DNA of 64,000 nucleotides from Aquimonas sp046318115 (GTDB taxonomy: Bacteria > Pseudomonadota > Gammaproteobacteria > Xanthomonadales > Xanthomonadaceae), in the NCBI GenBank assembly GCA_046318115.1, contig JBKCVA010000153.1:12752-76751 (forward strand), read 5' to 3'. The notes beneath the pieces are model-generated. The model was not told where the DNA came from and did no database searches. It worked only from the letters and a program-made list of their open reading frames with translations. The position numbers and the translations under genes are program-made. Position 1 is the first letter of the stretch, and the number at the start of each line of letters is the position of its first letter. Positions 8,483-16,100 of the stretch are shown here, one piece after another.

Positions 8483-10024
8483 TCAAGCCGACGCCGTCGC
8501 AGCGGTCGGCGCGACCTCTCGCTTGCGCAGCAGGCGGTTGGCGACGTCGAGCCAGGCCAGCGCGCTGGCCTCGATGATGTCGCGGCTGACACCGACGCCG
8601 GTGTACTCCTCGTCCTCGTAACTGACCGAGAGGCTGGCCTCGCCGCGTGCCTGTGCGCCCATGCCGATGCTGTGAACCTGGTAGCTCTCAAGCTTCAGTT
8701 CGATGCCGGTCGCTGCGGCCATGGCCGCGAACAGGGCCGCGACCGGACCGTCGCTTTCGGCGCTTTCGGCCACATGATTGCCCTCGGGGTCGGACAGCTC
8801 GACCTCGGCGCGCGCCTGTCCGCCTGCATCCGAGATGCGCATCGAAGCCAGTCGATAGCCTTGGCCGGCGCTTGCGGTGGCACCCAGAATCAGCTGCTCC
8901 AGATCGCGGTCGCCGACCACGCGCTGGGTTTCGGTCAGCGCCTTGAAGTTGGCGAAAACATGCTCGAACTCGTCGTCTTCGAATACAAAGCCCAGCGCGC
9001 GCAGTCGCTCACTCAATGCCGCGCGGCCGCTGTGGCGACCCAGCACCAGCTCGGACTTCGGCCAGCCCACGTCCTCGGGCCGCATGATTTCGTAGGTCTC
9101 GCGGTTCTTGAGCATGCCGTGCTGGTGGATGCCGGCCTCGTGCGCGAAAGCGTTGACGCCGACGATGGCCTTGTTGCGCTGGACCATCATGCCGGTCAGG
9201 CGCTGCAGCAGGCGCGAGGTCGGCACCAGTCGTTCACTGCGGATGCCGGTATCGGCGTTGTAGAAGCCCTGGCGTACGCGCAGGGCCATCACCAGTTCTT
9301 CCACTGCACAGTTGCCGGCGCGTTCGCCAATGCCATTGACCGTGCACTCGACCTGGCGCGCACCGCCCTCGATGGCCGCCAGTGAGTTGGCCACGGCCAG
9401 ACCCAGGTCGTTGTGGCAGTGCGCGCTCCATACCAGATGATCGCCGGGCACCGCCGCGCGAAGGCGTTCGAACAGGCTGCGGATTTCCTCGGGCGTGGTG
9501 TAGCCGACGGTATCGGGCACGTTGAGCGTCGTTGCACCCGCGCGAGCGGCGGCGCTGAACGCCTTGACCAGCACCTCGAACTCGGTGCGGATTGCGTCCT
9601 CGGCCGAGAACTCGACGTCGTCAAAGTAGCGCCGCGCGAAGGTGACCGCACTTTCGGCGCGCTCGATCACCTGCTGCTCGCTCAGGCCCAGCTTGAACTT
9701 GCGGTGCAAGGGGCTCGTCGAGATGAACACGTGGATGCGCGGCTTGCGGGCCTTCTCCATGGCACGGGCGCAAGCCTCGATGTCCGCCTCGGTGCAGCGC
9801 GACAGCGTCGCCAGAGTCACCTGGCTGCCGATCTCGCGGGCGATCGCATCGGTGGATTCGCGGTCGGCCTGCGAGCTGGCGGGGAAGCCGGTTTCAATCA
9901 CGTCGACGCCAAGCTCGGCGAGCGCGCGTGCCATCACCTTCTTCTGGGCGGGGCCCATGCTGGCGCCCGGCGACTGTTCGCCGTCACGCAGAGTGGTGTC
10001 GAAGATGCGGATGCGGTGGCTCAT
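8483..10024 (-). CDS. leuA: 2-isopropylmalate synthase
   Basis: 513 residues. It condenses acetyl-CoA with 2-oxoisovalerate, the committed and leucine-inhibited step of leucine synthesis. The N-terminal TIM barrel opens with RIFDTTLRDGEQSPGASM. The metal ligands are in SAHCHNDLGLAVANS, and the catalytic GERAGNCAVEE follows. The C-terminal LeuA dimer regulatory domain (about residues 380-500, ending VSRDIIEASALAWLDVANRLL) is present, so feedback by leucine is expected. Start ATG 10024 has GGAG nine bases upstream. The gene is preceded by a transcription attenuator with a leucine-rich leader peptide (10156-10266). Confidence 0.97.
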   Translation of the reverse strand: MSHRIRIFDTTLRDGEQSPGASMGPAQKKVMARALAELGVDVIETGFPASSQADRESTDAIAREIGSQVTLATLSRCTEADIEACARAMEKARKPRIHVFISTSPLHRKFKLGLSEQQVIERAESAVTFARRYFDDVEFSAEDAIRTEFEVLVKAFSAAARAGATTLNVPDTVGYTTPEEIRSLFERLRAAVPGDHLVWSAHCHNDLGLAVANSLAAIEGGARQVECTVNGIGERAGNCAVEELVMALRVRQGFYNADTGIRSERLVPTSRLLQRLTGMMVQRNKAIVGVNAFAHEAGIHQHGMLKNRETYEIMRPEDVGWPKSELVLGRHSGRAALSERLRALGFVFEDDEFEHVFANFKALTETQRVVGDRDLEQLILGATASAGQGYRLASMRISDAGGQARAEVELSDPEGNHVAESAESDGPVAALFAAMAAATGIELKLESYQVHSIGMGAQARGEASLSVSYEDEEYTGVGVSRDIIEASALAWLDVANRLLRKREVAPTAATASA

Positions 10025-10087
10025 GGCGGCTCCAGCGGGTGTCGAGATCGAAGGTGGCGGGGAGGGCTGGGCAAACCGCAGGCAAAG

Positions 10088-10120
10088 AAAAACCCCGCCT
10101 CGGTTGCCCGGTGCGGGGTT
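10088..10120 (-). terminator. Leu attenuator terminator
   Basis: Read on the minus strand: stem AACCCCGC (10120-10113), loop, stem GCGGGGTT (10098-10091), then TTTCTTT. This is an intrinsic terminator lying between the leader peptide and leuA. The CCGCACC at 10116-10110, partly inside the upstream arm, can instead pair perfectly over seven bases with GGTGCGG at 10175-10169. That gives the competing antiterminator required for attenuation. Confidence 0.88.
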
Positions 10121-10155
10121 CTCGGATTCGTCAGGCTCGGTGTTCTTTTCGCGCC

Positions 10156-10266
10156 CTAGAGTTCGAGTCCGCACCTGTGCGGTCGAAGGAGAAGGCCGAT
10201 AAGAAGCAGCGACGCCGCCGGGAGGCGGTCGAGGGTCAGGCTGCAGCAGTTCGGCTTCAGGGGCAT
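10156..10266 (-). CDS. leuL: leu operon leader peptide
   Basis: 36 codons from ATG 10266 to TAG 10156. The peptide contains ten other residues before a dense leucine run: SLLLIGLLLRPHRCGLEL ends it, with 12 leucines overall. The Leu codons lie just upstream of CCGCAC (10182-10177), which pairs with GTGCGG (10174-10169) as the 1:2 hairpin. A ribosome stalled on Leu codons would cover segment 1, free segment 2 for segment 3 (10116-10110), and prevent terminator formation. The reading is from the sequence; the mechanism is the established one for leu operons. No strong Shine-Dalgarno is seen ahead of the ATG. Confidence 0.85.
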   Translation of the reverse strand: MPLKPNCCSLTLDRLPAASLLLIGLLLRPHRCGLEL

Positions 10267-10274
10267 GCCGCGCA

Positions 10275-10303
10275 GTCTTGATGCGCCGCGACGAGCTTGT
10301 CAA
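10275..10303 (-). promoter_or_regulatory. Possible leu operon promoter
   Basis: A consensus -35 TTGACA (10303-10298) is followed after 17 bases by CAAGAC, a weak -10. If used, transcription would begin almost at the leader peptide ATG, so the leader mRNA would be nearly leaderless. The -35 is clear; the -10 assignment is uncertain. Confidence 0.35.
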
Positions 10304-10550
10304 GCCTACCCGCACGGACATGCGGCGATGGTCTAACGGTCGCTCGCCCGTCCAGCCGCAAGCGGCGGTCTAAAGCCGCCCCGATGCGTGGCGGGGACTG
10401 GATTCCGTGCGCGTGGGAAAACCCGGACGCCGCAGCGAGAGCGTCTCTGGGCGTTCGGGGCGAAGCGCTGCACGCGCATTCAGAGAGGTTTGGCGAGCTG
10501 GTGACCGCGGATTTCGCCTAGCGCGCTGCCGCCACGGTCGGCCAGAGGCG

Positions 10551-10585
10551 GCCGCAGCAGGCGGATGGTGCTCACATGCACTCAG
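10551..10585 (-). repeat. 35-nt repeat at the 3' end of a gene, copy 2
   Basis: Second copy of the element at 3827-3861 (three mismatches). The stop codon of the diguanylate cyclase gene at 10582-10584 lies inside it, exactly as the DUF998 stop lies inside copy 1. Confidence 0.7.
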
Positions 10586-11598
10586 TCGAGCGGCTGGAAG
10601 CGGAAGTCATCGCCACCCTCGGCCTTTGCGCGGTAAAGCAGGCGATCCGCCTGGCTGTACCAGACTGACCAACCGGCCTCCGTATCACAGACCACAGCGC
10701 CGACGCTGATCGTCAGGGTGGTCGCGTGCAGGGGTTCGGGCAGGGCCAGGAGTCGGACGCTGTCGACCAGCGCACGCGCCCTGAGCTCGACCTCCTCCGG
10801 CCGATCCACGCGCAGCAGCAGCGCGAACTCATCGCCCCCAAGACGCGCAGGCACATCGAACTCGCCGGCGATGCGCCGCAGCTGGCCGGCGACCGCCTCC
10901 AGCACACGATCGCCGGTGATATGTCCGAAGCTGTCGTTGATCGACTTGAAATCATCAAGGTCGACCAGCAGCAGACCTAGAGCACCTGGCCGCGGGAGGT
11001 GTTCGATCTCGTCGAGATGGGCATACAGGCCACGCCGGTTGCGCAGGCCGGTGAGCTCATCGGTCTGCACGAGGGTCTCGGCGTTGTTGAGACGCGTGCG
11101 GGTCTGTCGCAGCGAATCGAGGGTCAACAGCAATTCTTCGTTGCGACGCTTGAGGTTGAGGATCAACTGCTGCTCGCTCGAGACGAGATAGGCGAAGCTC
11201 CGGCGCATGAAACGCGCGATGCTGGCCGGCTCATGCTCGAGCAGAGCGTCGAAATCGCCGTTGGACACCGCCACGAGCAGACACGGCCCCACGGCGACCG
11301 CACTGGCGAGGCGAGCGTGGTTGCCGATGAAGAATGCCAGTTCTCCGAAGAACTCGCCCGCGCCGATGCGCTTGTCACGCATGCCGTCGCCGAACTCCAG
11401 AGCCACTTCGCCTTCGACCACCACGAACATGGTGCGGCCAAGTTCGCCGCGCCGGAAGATGAGTTCTCCCGCAGCCACCACGCGACGCTCCCCCACTCGC
11501 TCGAACAGCGCCAGCTCAAGAGGCGACAGGCGACGCGCATCGCGTCCGGCTTCGTCGTCGATGAGAGGCAGATCGGTTTCGGCAGGGCGTGGGTTCAT
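10582..11598 (-). CDS. Cyclic-nucleotide-binding domain diguanylate cyclase
   Basis: 338 residues. An N-terminal cNMP-binding (CRP-type) domain, about residues 30-150, shows GELIFRRGELGRTMFVVVEGEVALE and GEFFGELAFFIGNHARLASAVA. A short helical linker with heptad-like LILNLKRRNEELLLTLDSLRQTRTRL leads to a C-terminal GGDEF domain. The active-site motif is intact (RLGGDEFALLL), so it should make c-di-GMP from GTP. The product-inhibition I-site RxxD expected just upstream reads GEFD, so it is probably missing. No transmembrane segment is seen, so it is cytoplasmic. Start ATG 11598 begins MNPRPAETDLPL. Binding of a nucleotide or other ligand probably tunes cyclase activity. Confidence 0.9.
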   Translation of the reverse strand: MNPRPAETDLPLIDDEAGRDARRLSPLELALFERVGERRVVAAGELIFRRGELGRTMFVVVEGEVALEFGDGMRDKRIGAGEFFGELAFFIGNHARLASAVAVGPCLLVAVSNGDFDALLEHEPASIARFMRRSFAYLVSSEQQLILNLKRRNEELLLTLDSLRQTRTRLNNAETLVQTDELTGLRNRRGLYAHLDEIEHLPRPGALGLLLVDLDDFKSINDSFGHITGDRVLEAVAGQLRRIAGEFDVPARLGGDEFALLLRVDRPEEVELRARALVDSVRLLALPEPLHATTLTISVGAVVCDTEAGWSVWYSQADRLLYRAKAEGGDDFRFQPLD

Positions 11599-11884
11599 CG
11601 GCGGGGCGTCTCGCGGTCGAAGGCCCGTCGCGGGGCGCCGCGAGTGTAGCAGCCGAACCCCGCGCCGCCCCTGCTCCGCAGCTCGTGCCGCCCGGAGCAA
11701 CCGGGACGGAACCGGGCACATTCCAAGGTCCAGCCGCACCCCCGCTTCGATGTACCGCGACTGCACCCGGTGGATCCAGGGCGGCCAGCAACAGCGGCAG
11801 GCGCGGGCGGGGTGGTTCACGTCGCGGCCGCGGAAAGCAGTCGTCCTGCCGCCATCGAACCGCAGCCCTCCGAGACAACGTGGG

Positions 11885-12640
11885 CTAAAGGAAGCTGAAC
11901 TCGAAGGCGATGGCCTGGTTACCCGGGTCGACCACTTCCAGTTCAACCAGCACCGATTCACCGGGCGCGAGCACCTCGCGCGCTGGCGGTTGACCGAGGT
12001 AGTCGACCGCTCCAAAGCGACGCAGCGCAACGAGTCGCCCGTCGAGATCGGACATGCTGATCTCGAGCACCGGCCAGGCCTGTGGCCACACGGCATCGTT
12101 GCGGAAGCTGGCGCTGATCAGCAGGGCATCCGGCACCGAGGGGTGTGGACTCACATCACGACTCAGCAGCGCAATGCGCTCTGGCGCCGCGTACGCCGGC
12201 AGGTCACAGGACAACGCGGAGCACAGCCGCTGCAGCCAAGGCCGCAGCGTAGGGTCCTGCGCCAGCTCGGCGCGCTGCGCGAGCACGATCTGCCCCGACA
12301 GCAGCACGCCCAGGAGCGCCGTCGCTGCCCACCAGCGCCCGCCGCGAGCGGCTCCGACGCGCCGGCGGTGCAGCGCGAACTGGGGCACGGGCGGACTCGC
12401 GGGCAGGCCCTCCGCAGGGCCGCCGCGCGCATCCGTAAACCCCTCTGGCAGGACGCGGGGAGCCTGCGCGAGCGTCCCGCGCCCGTAGCCGGCCGCCGCC
12501 TGCGCGGGAGAGTCGGCAAGACGCTCGAGCCCGTTGAAGGGCTTTTCGCACACGCCGCACAGGAGTTCACCGCGACCCAGCGCGATCTGCGCGGCATTCA
12601 GGGCGTGCACGGACAGGCAGTGCGGGCATTGGGTGTACAT
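11885..12640 (-). CDS. Zinc-ribbon / DUF3426 membrane protein
   Basis: 251 residues. The N terminus is an MJ0042-type zinc finger with two CxxC pairs (CPHCLSVHAL and CGVCEKPF). A Pro/Ala-rich linker follows, then one transmembrane helix (WWAATALLGVLLSGQIVLA, about residues 103-121). The C-terminal DUF3426 domain, about residues 140-250, ends in a beta-rich VLVELEVVDPGNQAIAFEFSFL. The family is widespread in Xanthomonadales, often beside prmA, and its function is unknown. Here prmA is not adjacent. Confidence 0.85.
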   Translation of the reverse strand: MYTQCPHCLSVHALNAAQIALGRGELLCGVCEKPFNGLERLADSPAQAAAGYGRGTLAQAPRVLPEGFTDARGGPAEGLPASPPVPQFALHRRRVGAARGGRWWAATALLGVLLSGQIVLAQRAELAQDPTLRPWLQRLCSALSCDLPAYAAPERIALLSRDVSPHPSVPDALLISASFRNDAVWPQAWPVLEISMSDLDGRLVALRRFGAVDYLGQPPAREVLAPGESVLVELEVVDPGNQAIAFEFSFL

Positions 12641-12711
12641 GCGGGAGTGGGATCAGGCCTTGGGGATTGGCAAAGCGTGCCAGAGGCGGGTGCGAACGGG
12701 ACAGCCTCGGC

Positions 12712-13434
12712 TCAGGGGCTGGCCAGCTCGCGCAGCGCATCGGGCACGTCGGCCGTGCGCTGCACGCTGCGCAGACGCGGATGAGCTGGATCGACCGCGT
12801 GTTCGGCTTCCAGCGCCCAGGTCACCGCATAGGGCACATGGACGCCAGCGCCACCGAGCGCAAGAACCGGCTCGATATCCGAGCGCAGCGAGTTGCCCAC
12901 CATGGCGAAGCGCGCTGGTGCCACCTCGCACTCCGACAGCACGCGGGCATAGGTCTGCGCATCCTTCTCAGAGACAATCTCTATGCGCGGGAACAGTTCG
13001 GCCAGGCCGGACTGGCGGATCTTGGCTTCCTGATGGAACAGGTCGCCTTTGGTGATCAGCACCAGCGGCGCGACCTCCGCCGCCGCCTCGACTGCGTAAC
13101 GCACGTCCGGGAGCAGTTCGACGGGGTGGGTGAGGATCCCCTTCCCCAGGTCCAGCAGCCGGTGGATGTCGGTCGCACTGATCCGCTCCTGCGTCAGCGC
13201 GATGGCGGTCTCGATCATCGACAGACACATGCCCTTGGCGCCGTAGCCGAACAGTTTGATGTTGCGTCGCTCGGTGTCGAGCATGCGCTGGTGCAGGCCG
13301 GCGTCGGCGAGATCCACGTATTGGCCGACGATGCGCTCGAACTCGGTGTGCGCCTGTTGGAAGTGGACTTCGCTGTGCCACAGCGTGTCGTCGGCGTCGA
13401 AGCCTACAAGCTCGAATGACGAAGAGAATTTCAA
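12712..13434 (-). CDS. HAD-superfamily hydrolase
   Basis: 240 residues. Motif I is GFDADDTLW near residue 12, with the nucleophile Asp and the DxDxT pattern. Motif II is LVLITKGD, and motif III/IV is MVGNSLRSDIEPVLALG near residue 175. It is probably a small-molecule phosphatase of the YjjG/phosphoglycolate type; the substrate is not predictable. The only possible start is TTG 13434, because no ATG, GTG or other TTG lies between it and motif I. That TTG and the next seven codons fall inside the first unit of a 74-bp tandem repeat. A GGGGG purine run six bases upstream could serve as the ribosome site. Confidence 0.87.
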   Translation of the reverse strand: MKFSSSFELVGFDADDTLWHSEVHFQQAHTEFERIVGQYVDLADAGLHQRMLDTERRNIKLFGYGAKGMCLSMIETAIALTQERISATDIHRLLDLGKGILTHPVELLPDVRYAVEAAAEVAPLVLITKGDLFHQEAKIRQSGLAELFPRIEIVSEKDAQTYARVLSECEVAPARFAMVGNSLRSDIEPVLALGGAGVHVPYAVTWALEAEHAVDPAHPRLRSVQRTADVPDALRELASP

Positions 13435-13740
13435 CGAAACCCCCAGTAGTTGTGCGCGCTTCTCGCAGCTTGCGAATCCAAGTACTCGAATGACGAAGAG
13501 AATTTCAACAAAGCCCCCAGCCGTTGTGCGCGCTTCTCGCAGCTTGCGAATCCAAGCACTCGAATGACGAAGAGAATCTCAACAAAGCCCCCAGCAGTTG
13601 TGCGCGCTTCTCGCAGCTTGCGAATCCAAGCACTCGAATGACGAGGAGAATTTCAACAAAGCCCCCAGCAGTTGTACGCGCTTCTCGCAGCTTGCGAATC
13701 CAAGCGCTCGAACAACAGGAAAGCAATCAACAAAGCCTCC
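13411..13740. repeat. 74-bp tandem repeat, four units plus a decayed fifth
   Basis: Units start at 13411, 13485, 13559 and 13633, each beginning CTCGAATGACGA, with a few substitutions between units. A partial, diverged unit runs from 13707 to about 13740. The period is exactly 74 bases, not a multiple of three. On the minus strand each unit offers TTG AAA TTC TCT, the same start as the HAD gene, with its own GGGGG-rich upstream stretch. There are no spacers, so it is not a CRISPR array. Confidence 0.95.
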
Positions 13741-13794
13741 TGTGGATGTTCGCGCTGTCGTTCCTGTCATGGGCGTCCACCAAGCACGCCGCAT

Positions 13795-13944
13795 CCCATA
13801 GGGTGGGTCTTGACCCACCCCAGCCCCAGTCCGAAAACACCGCGACTGGGCATGACAAGGACCGATGCGAGGAACAGTCGCGATGTGTCGCCACAGGGAT
13901 CGAGGCGCTCTACAGCTTCGGTGGGTCAAGACCCACCCTATCGG
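13795..13944. repeat. MITE-like element with 24-bp terminal inverted repeats
   Basis: The left end (ATAGGGTGGGTCTTGACCCACC, from about 13796) reappears inverted at 13920-13941 (GGTGGGTCAAGACCCACCCTAT). Each end is itself a palindrome around GGGTCNNGACCC. The interior is about 100 bases with no coding potential. A degenerate third arm (GTGGGCCTTACCCCAC) lies at about 13966. It resembles non-autonomous intergenic repeats; no transposase is present. Confidence 0.7.
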
Positions 13945-14019
13945 GTCGCGCCGCATTTCACAGAGTGGGCCTTACCCCACGCTGTGGGTTCGTGTCGGCG
14001 GACGCAGCCCAGCGCCCCA

Positions 14020-16023
14020 TCAAAGCCCTTTGGCTGCCGCGATCACCTTCTCCACCGTGAAGCCGTAATGCTTGAAGAGCTGGTCCGCCGGCGCCGAGGC
14101 ACCGAAGCTGTCGATGCCGATGACGGCGCCGTCCAGGCCCACGTACTTGCGCCAGAAGTCGGACACGCCGGCCTCGATGGCGATGCGCTTGCGGCACCAG
14201 CCGGGCAGCACGCCCTCGCGCCACTCGACCGGCTGGGCGTCGAAGACATTGCTGCAAGGCATGCTGACCACGCGCACCCGGGTGCCTTCGGCTTCCAGCG
14301 CGCGGGCGGCCTGCATGGCGAGCTCAACCTCGCTGCCGCTTGCGATCAGGATGAGATCAAAGCGCGCCTCCGGCGGATCGGTCAGCACGTAGCCGCCACG
14401 GGCGATGTCGGCGACCTGCCCGGCCGTGCGAGGCTGGTGCTGCAGGTTCTGGCGGCTGAAGATCAGGCAGCTCGGCCCGTCGGTACGGGTGATCGCCGCC
14501 TTCCAGCTGATCGCACTCTCCACCGAGTCACAGGGGCGCCAAACGTGGTTGTTGGGGATGTAGCGCAGACTGGCCAGATGCTCGACCGGCTGGTGCGTGG
14601 GGCCGTCCTCGCCCAGGCCGATCGAGTCGTGGGTGAACACGTGGATGGTCCGCGTCGGGATCAGGGCCGACATGCGCAGCGCATTGCGCGCGTAGTCGCT
14701 GAACACCAGAAAGGTGGCGTCGTAGGGCAGGAAGCCGCCGTGCAGGGCGAGGCCATTGGCGATCGCGCTCATGCCGAACTCGCGCACGCCGTAGTAGACG
14801 TAGTTGGCGTTCGGATCCTCGGCGTTGACGTCCTTCGAGCCCTTCCAGAGCGTGAGGTTGGAGCCGGCGAGATCCGCTGAGCCACCGATCAACTCGGGCA
14901 GCAGCGGGCCGAAGGCCTCCAGCGCCATCTGCGAGGCCTTGCGCGAGGCCACGGTCGGGCCTTCCGCCTGCAGTTTGCTGATGTAGGCATCGGCGGCAGC
15001 CACGAAGTCGGCCGGCAGCTCGCCGCGCATGCGGCGCTCGAACTCGGCGGCAAGCTCGGGGTTGGCCTGCGCGTAGGCCTGGAACATCGCCTTCCACTGC
15101 GCCTCCGCACCTGCGAGATCGCGCGCGCGCCAGCCGGTGTAGATGTCCTGCGGGATCTCGAAGGGCGCATGCGGCCAGTTCAGCGCGGTGCGGGCGCCGG
15201 CGATTTCGTCCTTCCCGAGCGGCGCGCCATGGCAGGCCTCCTTGCCGGCCTTGGTCGGCGCGCCGAAGCCGATGGTGGTGCGGCAGCAGATCAGGGTGGG
15301 GCGATCGCTCTCGGCCTGGGCGGTGCGGATGGCCTGGGCGATCTCCTCGGGGTCGTGGCCGTCGACGCGGCGGATCACCTGCCAGCCATAGGCCTCGAAG
15401 CGCGCCGGCGTGTCGTCGGTGAACCAGCCGTGGACCTCGCCGTCGATCGAGATGCCGTTGTCGTCCCAGAAGGCGATCAGCTTGCCGAGCTTCATGGTGC
15501 CCGCCAGTGAGCAGGCCTCGTGGCTGATGCCCTCCATCAGGCAGCCGTCGCCGAGGAACACATAGGTGTGGTGGTCGACCACGGCCTGACCCGGACGATT
15601 GAAGCGGCGCGCCAGCACCTTCTCGGCCAGCGCCATGCCGACCGCGTTGGCCAAGCCCTGGCCCAGCGGGCCGGTGGTAGTCTCCACGCCCGGGGTGTGG
15701 AAGGCCTCGGGGTGGCCCGGGGTCTTCGAGTGCAGCTGGCGAAAGCGCTTCAGCTCGTCGATCGGCAGGTCATAGCCGGCCAGATGCAGCAGCGAGTACA
15801 GCAGCATCGAGCCATGGCCATTGGAGACCACGAAACGGTCACGGTTGGCCCAATGGGGGTTGGCCGGGTTGTGCTTCAGCACATCGTTCCACAGCACCTC
15901 GGCGATGTCGGCCATGCCCATCGGCATGCCCGGGTGGCCGCTCTTGGCCGCCTCGACGGCGTCGGCGGACAGGAAACGGATGGCGTTGGCAAGTTCGCGA
16001 CGGCTGGGCATCGGGGGTTCCAT
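14020..16023 (-). CDS. tkt: Transketolase
   Basis: 667 residues, full length. A thiamine-diphosphate enzyme that transfers two-carbon units between sugar phosphates in the non-oxidative pentose phosphate pathway. Landmarks are SGHPGMPMGMADIAEVLW near residue 28, the ThDP motif GDGCLMEGISHEA...NG, the glutamate region VREFGMSAIANGLALHGG, and THDSIGLGEDGPTHQPVEHL. Start ATG 16023 (MEPP) is used; ATG 16011 (MPSRRELANAIR) is an alternative with similar support. A repeat-rich region separates it from the HAD gene downstream. Confidence 0.97.
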   Translation of the reverse strand: MEPPMPSRRELANAIRFLSADAVEAAKSGHPGMPMGMADIAEVLWNDVLKHNPANPHWANRDRFVVSNGHGSMLLYSLLHLAGYDLPIDELKRFRQLHSKTPGHPEAFHTPGVETTTGPLGQGLANAVGMALAEKVLARRFNRPGQAVVDHHTYVFLGDGCLMEGISHEACSLAGTMKLGKLIAFWDDNGISIDGEVHGWFTDDTPARFEAYGWQVIRRVDGHDPEEIAQAIRTAQAESDRPTLICCRTTIGFGAPTKAGKEACHGAPLGKDEIAGARTALNWPHAPFEIPQDIYTGWRARDLAGAEAQWKAMFQAYAQANPELAAEFERRMRGELPADFVAAADAYISKLQAEGPTVASRKASQMALEAFGPLLPELIGGSADLAGSNLTLWKGSKDVNAEDPNANYVYYGVREFGMSAIANGLALHGGFLPYDATFLVFSDYARNALRMSALIPTRTIHVFTHDSIGLGEDGPTHQPVEHLASLRYIPNNHVWRPCDSVESAISWKAAITRTDGPSCLIFSRQNLQHQPRTAGQVADIARGGYVLTDPPEARFDLILIASGSEVELAMQAARALEAEGTRVRVVSMPCSNVFDAQPVEWREGVLPGWCRKRIAIEAGVSDFWRKYVGLDGAVIGIDSFGASAPADQLFKHYGFTVEKVIAAAKGL

Positions 16024-16100
16024 GGGCGACGGGGCGGGAAGCCCGATATTGTCGCCGAGGGTCCGGAGGGGGGCAAACGCGGCGCGCTCCCGAGCGCGAT

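Noticed and set aside
6917..9385. 822-residue open frame on the plus strand over leuC and leuA
   Set aside because: It runs antisense to two well-supported genes and crosses their intergenic repeat. His/Arg/Asp-rich low-quality protein.
13411..13740. CRISPR array
   Set aside because: The 74-bp units are directly adjacent with no unique spacers and no cas genes nearby, so this is a tandem repeat.
13450..13801. Plus-strand open frames through the tandem repeat (MCALLAACESK...)
   Set aside because: They arise because the 74-bp period rotates the reading frame; no ribosome site and no independent gene evidence.
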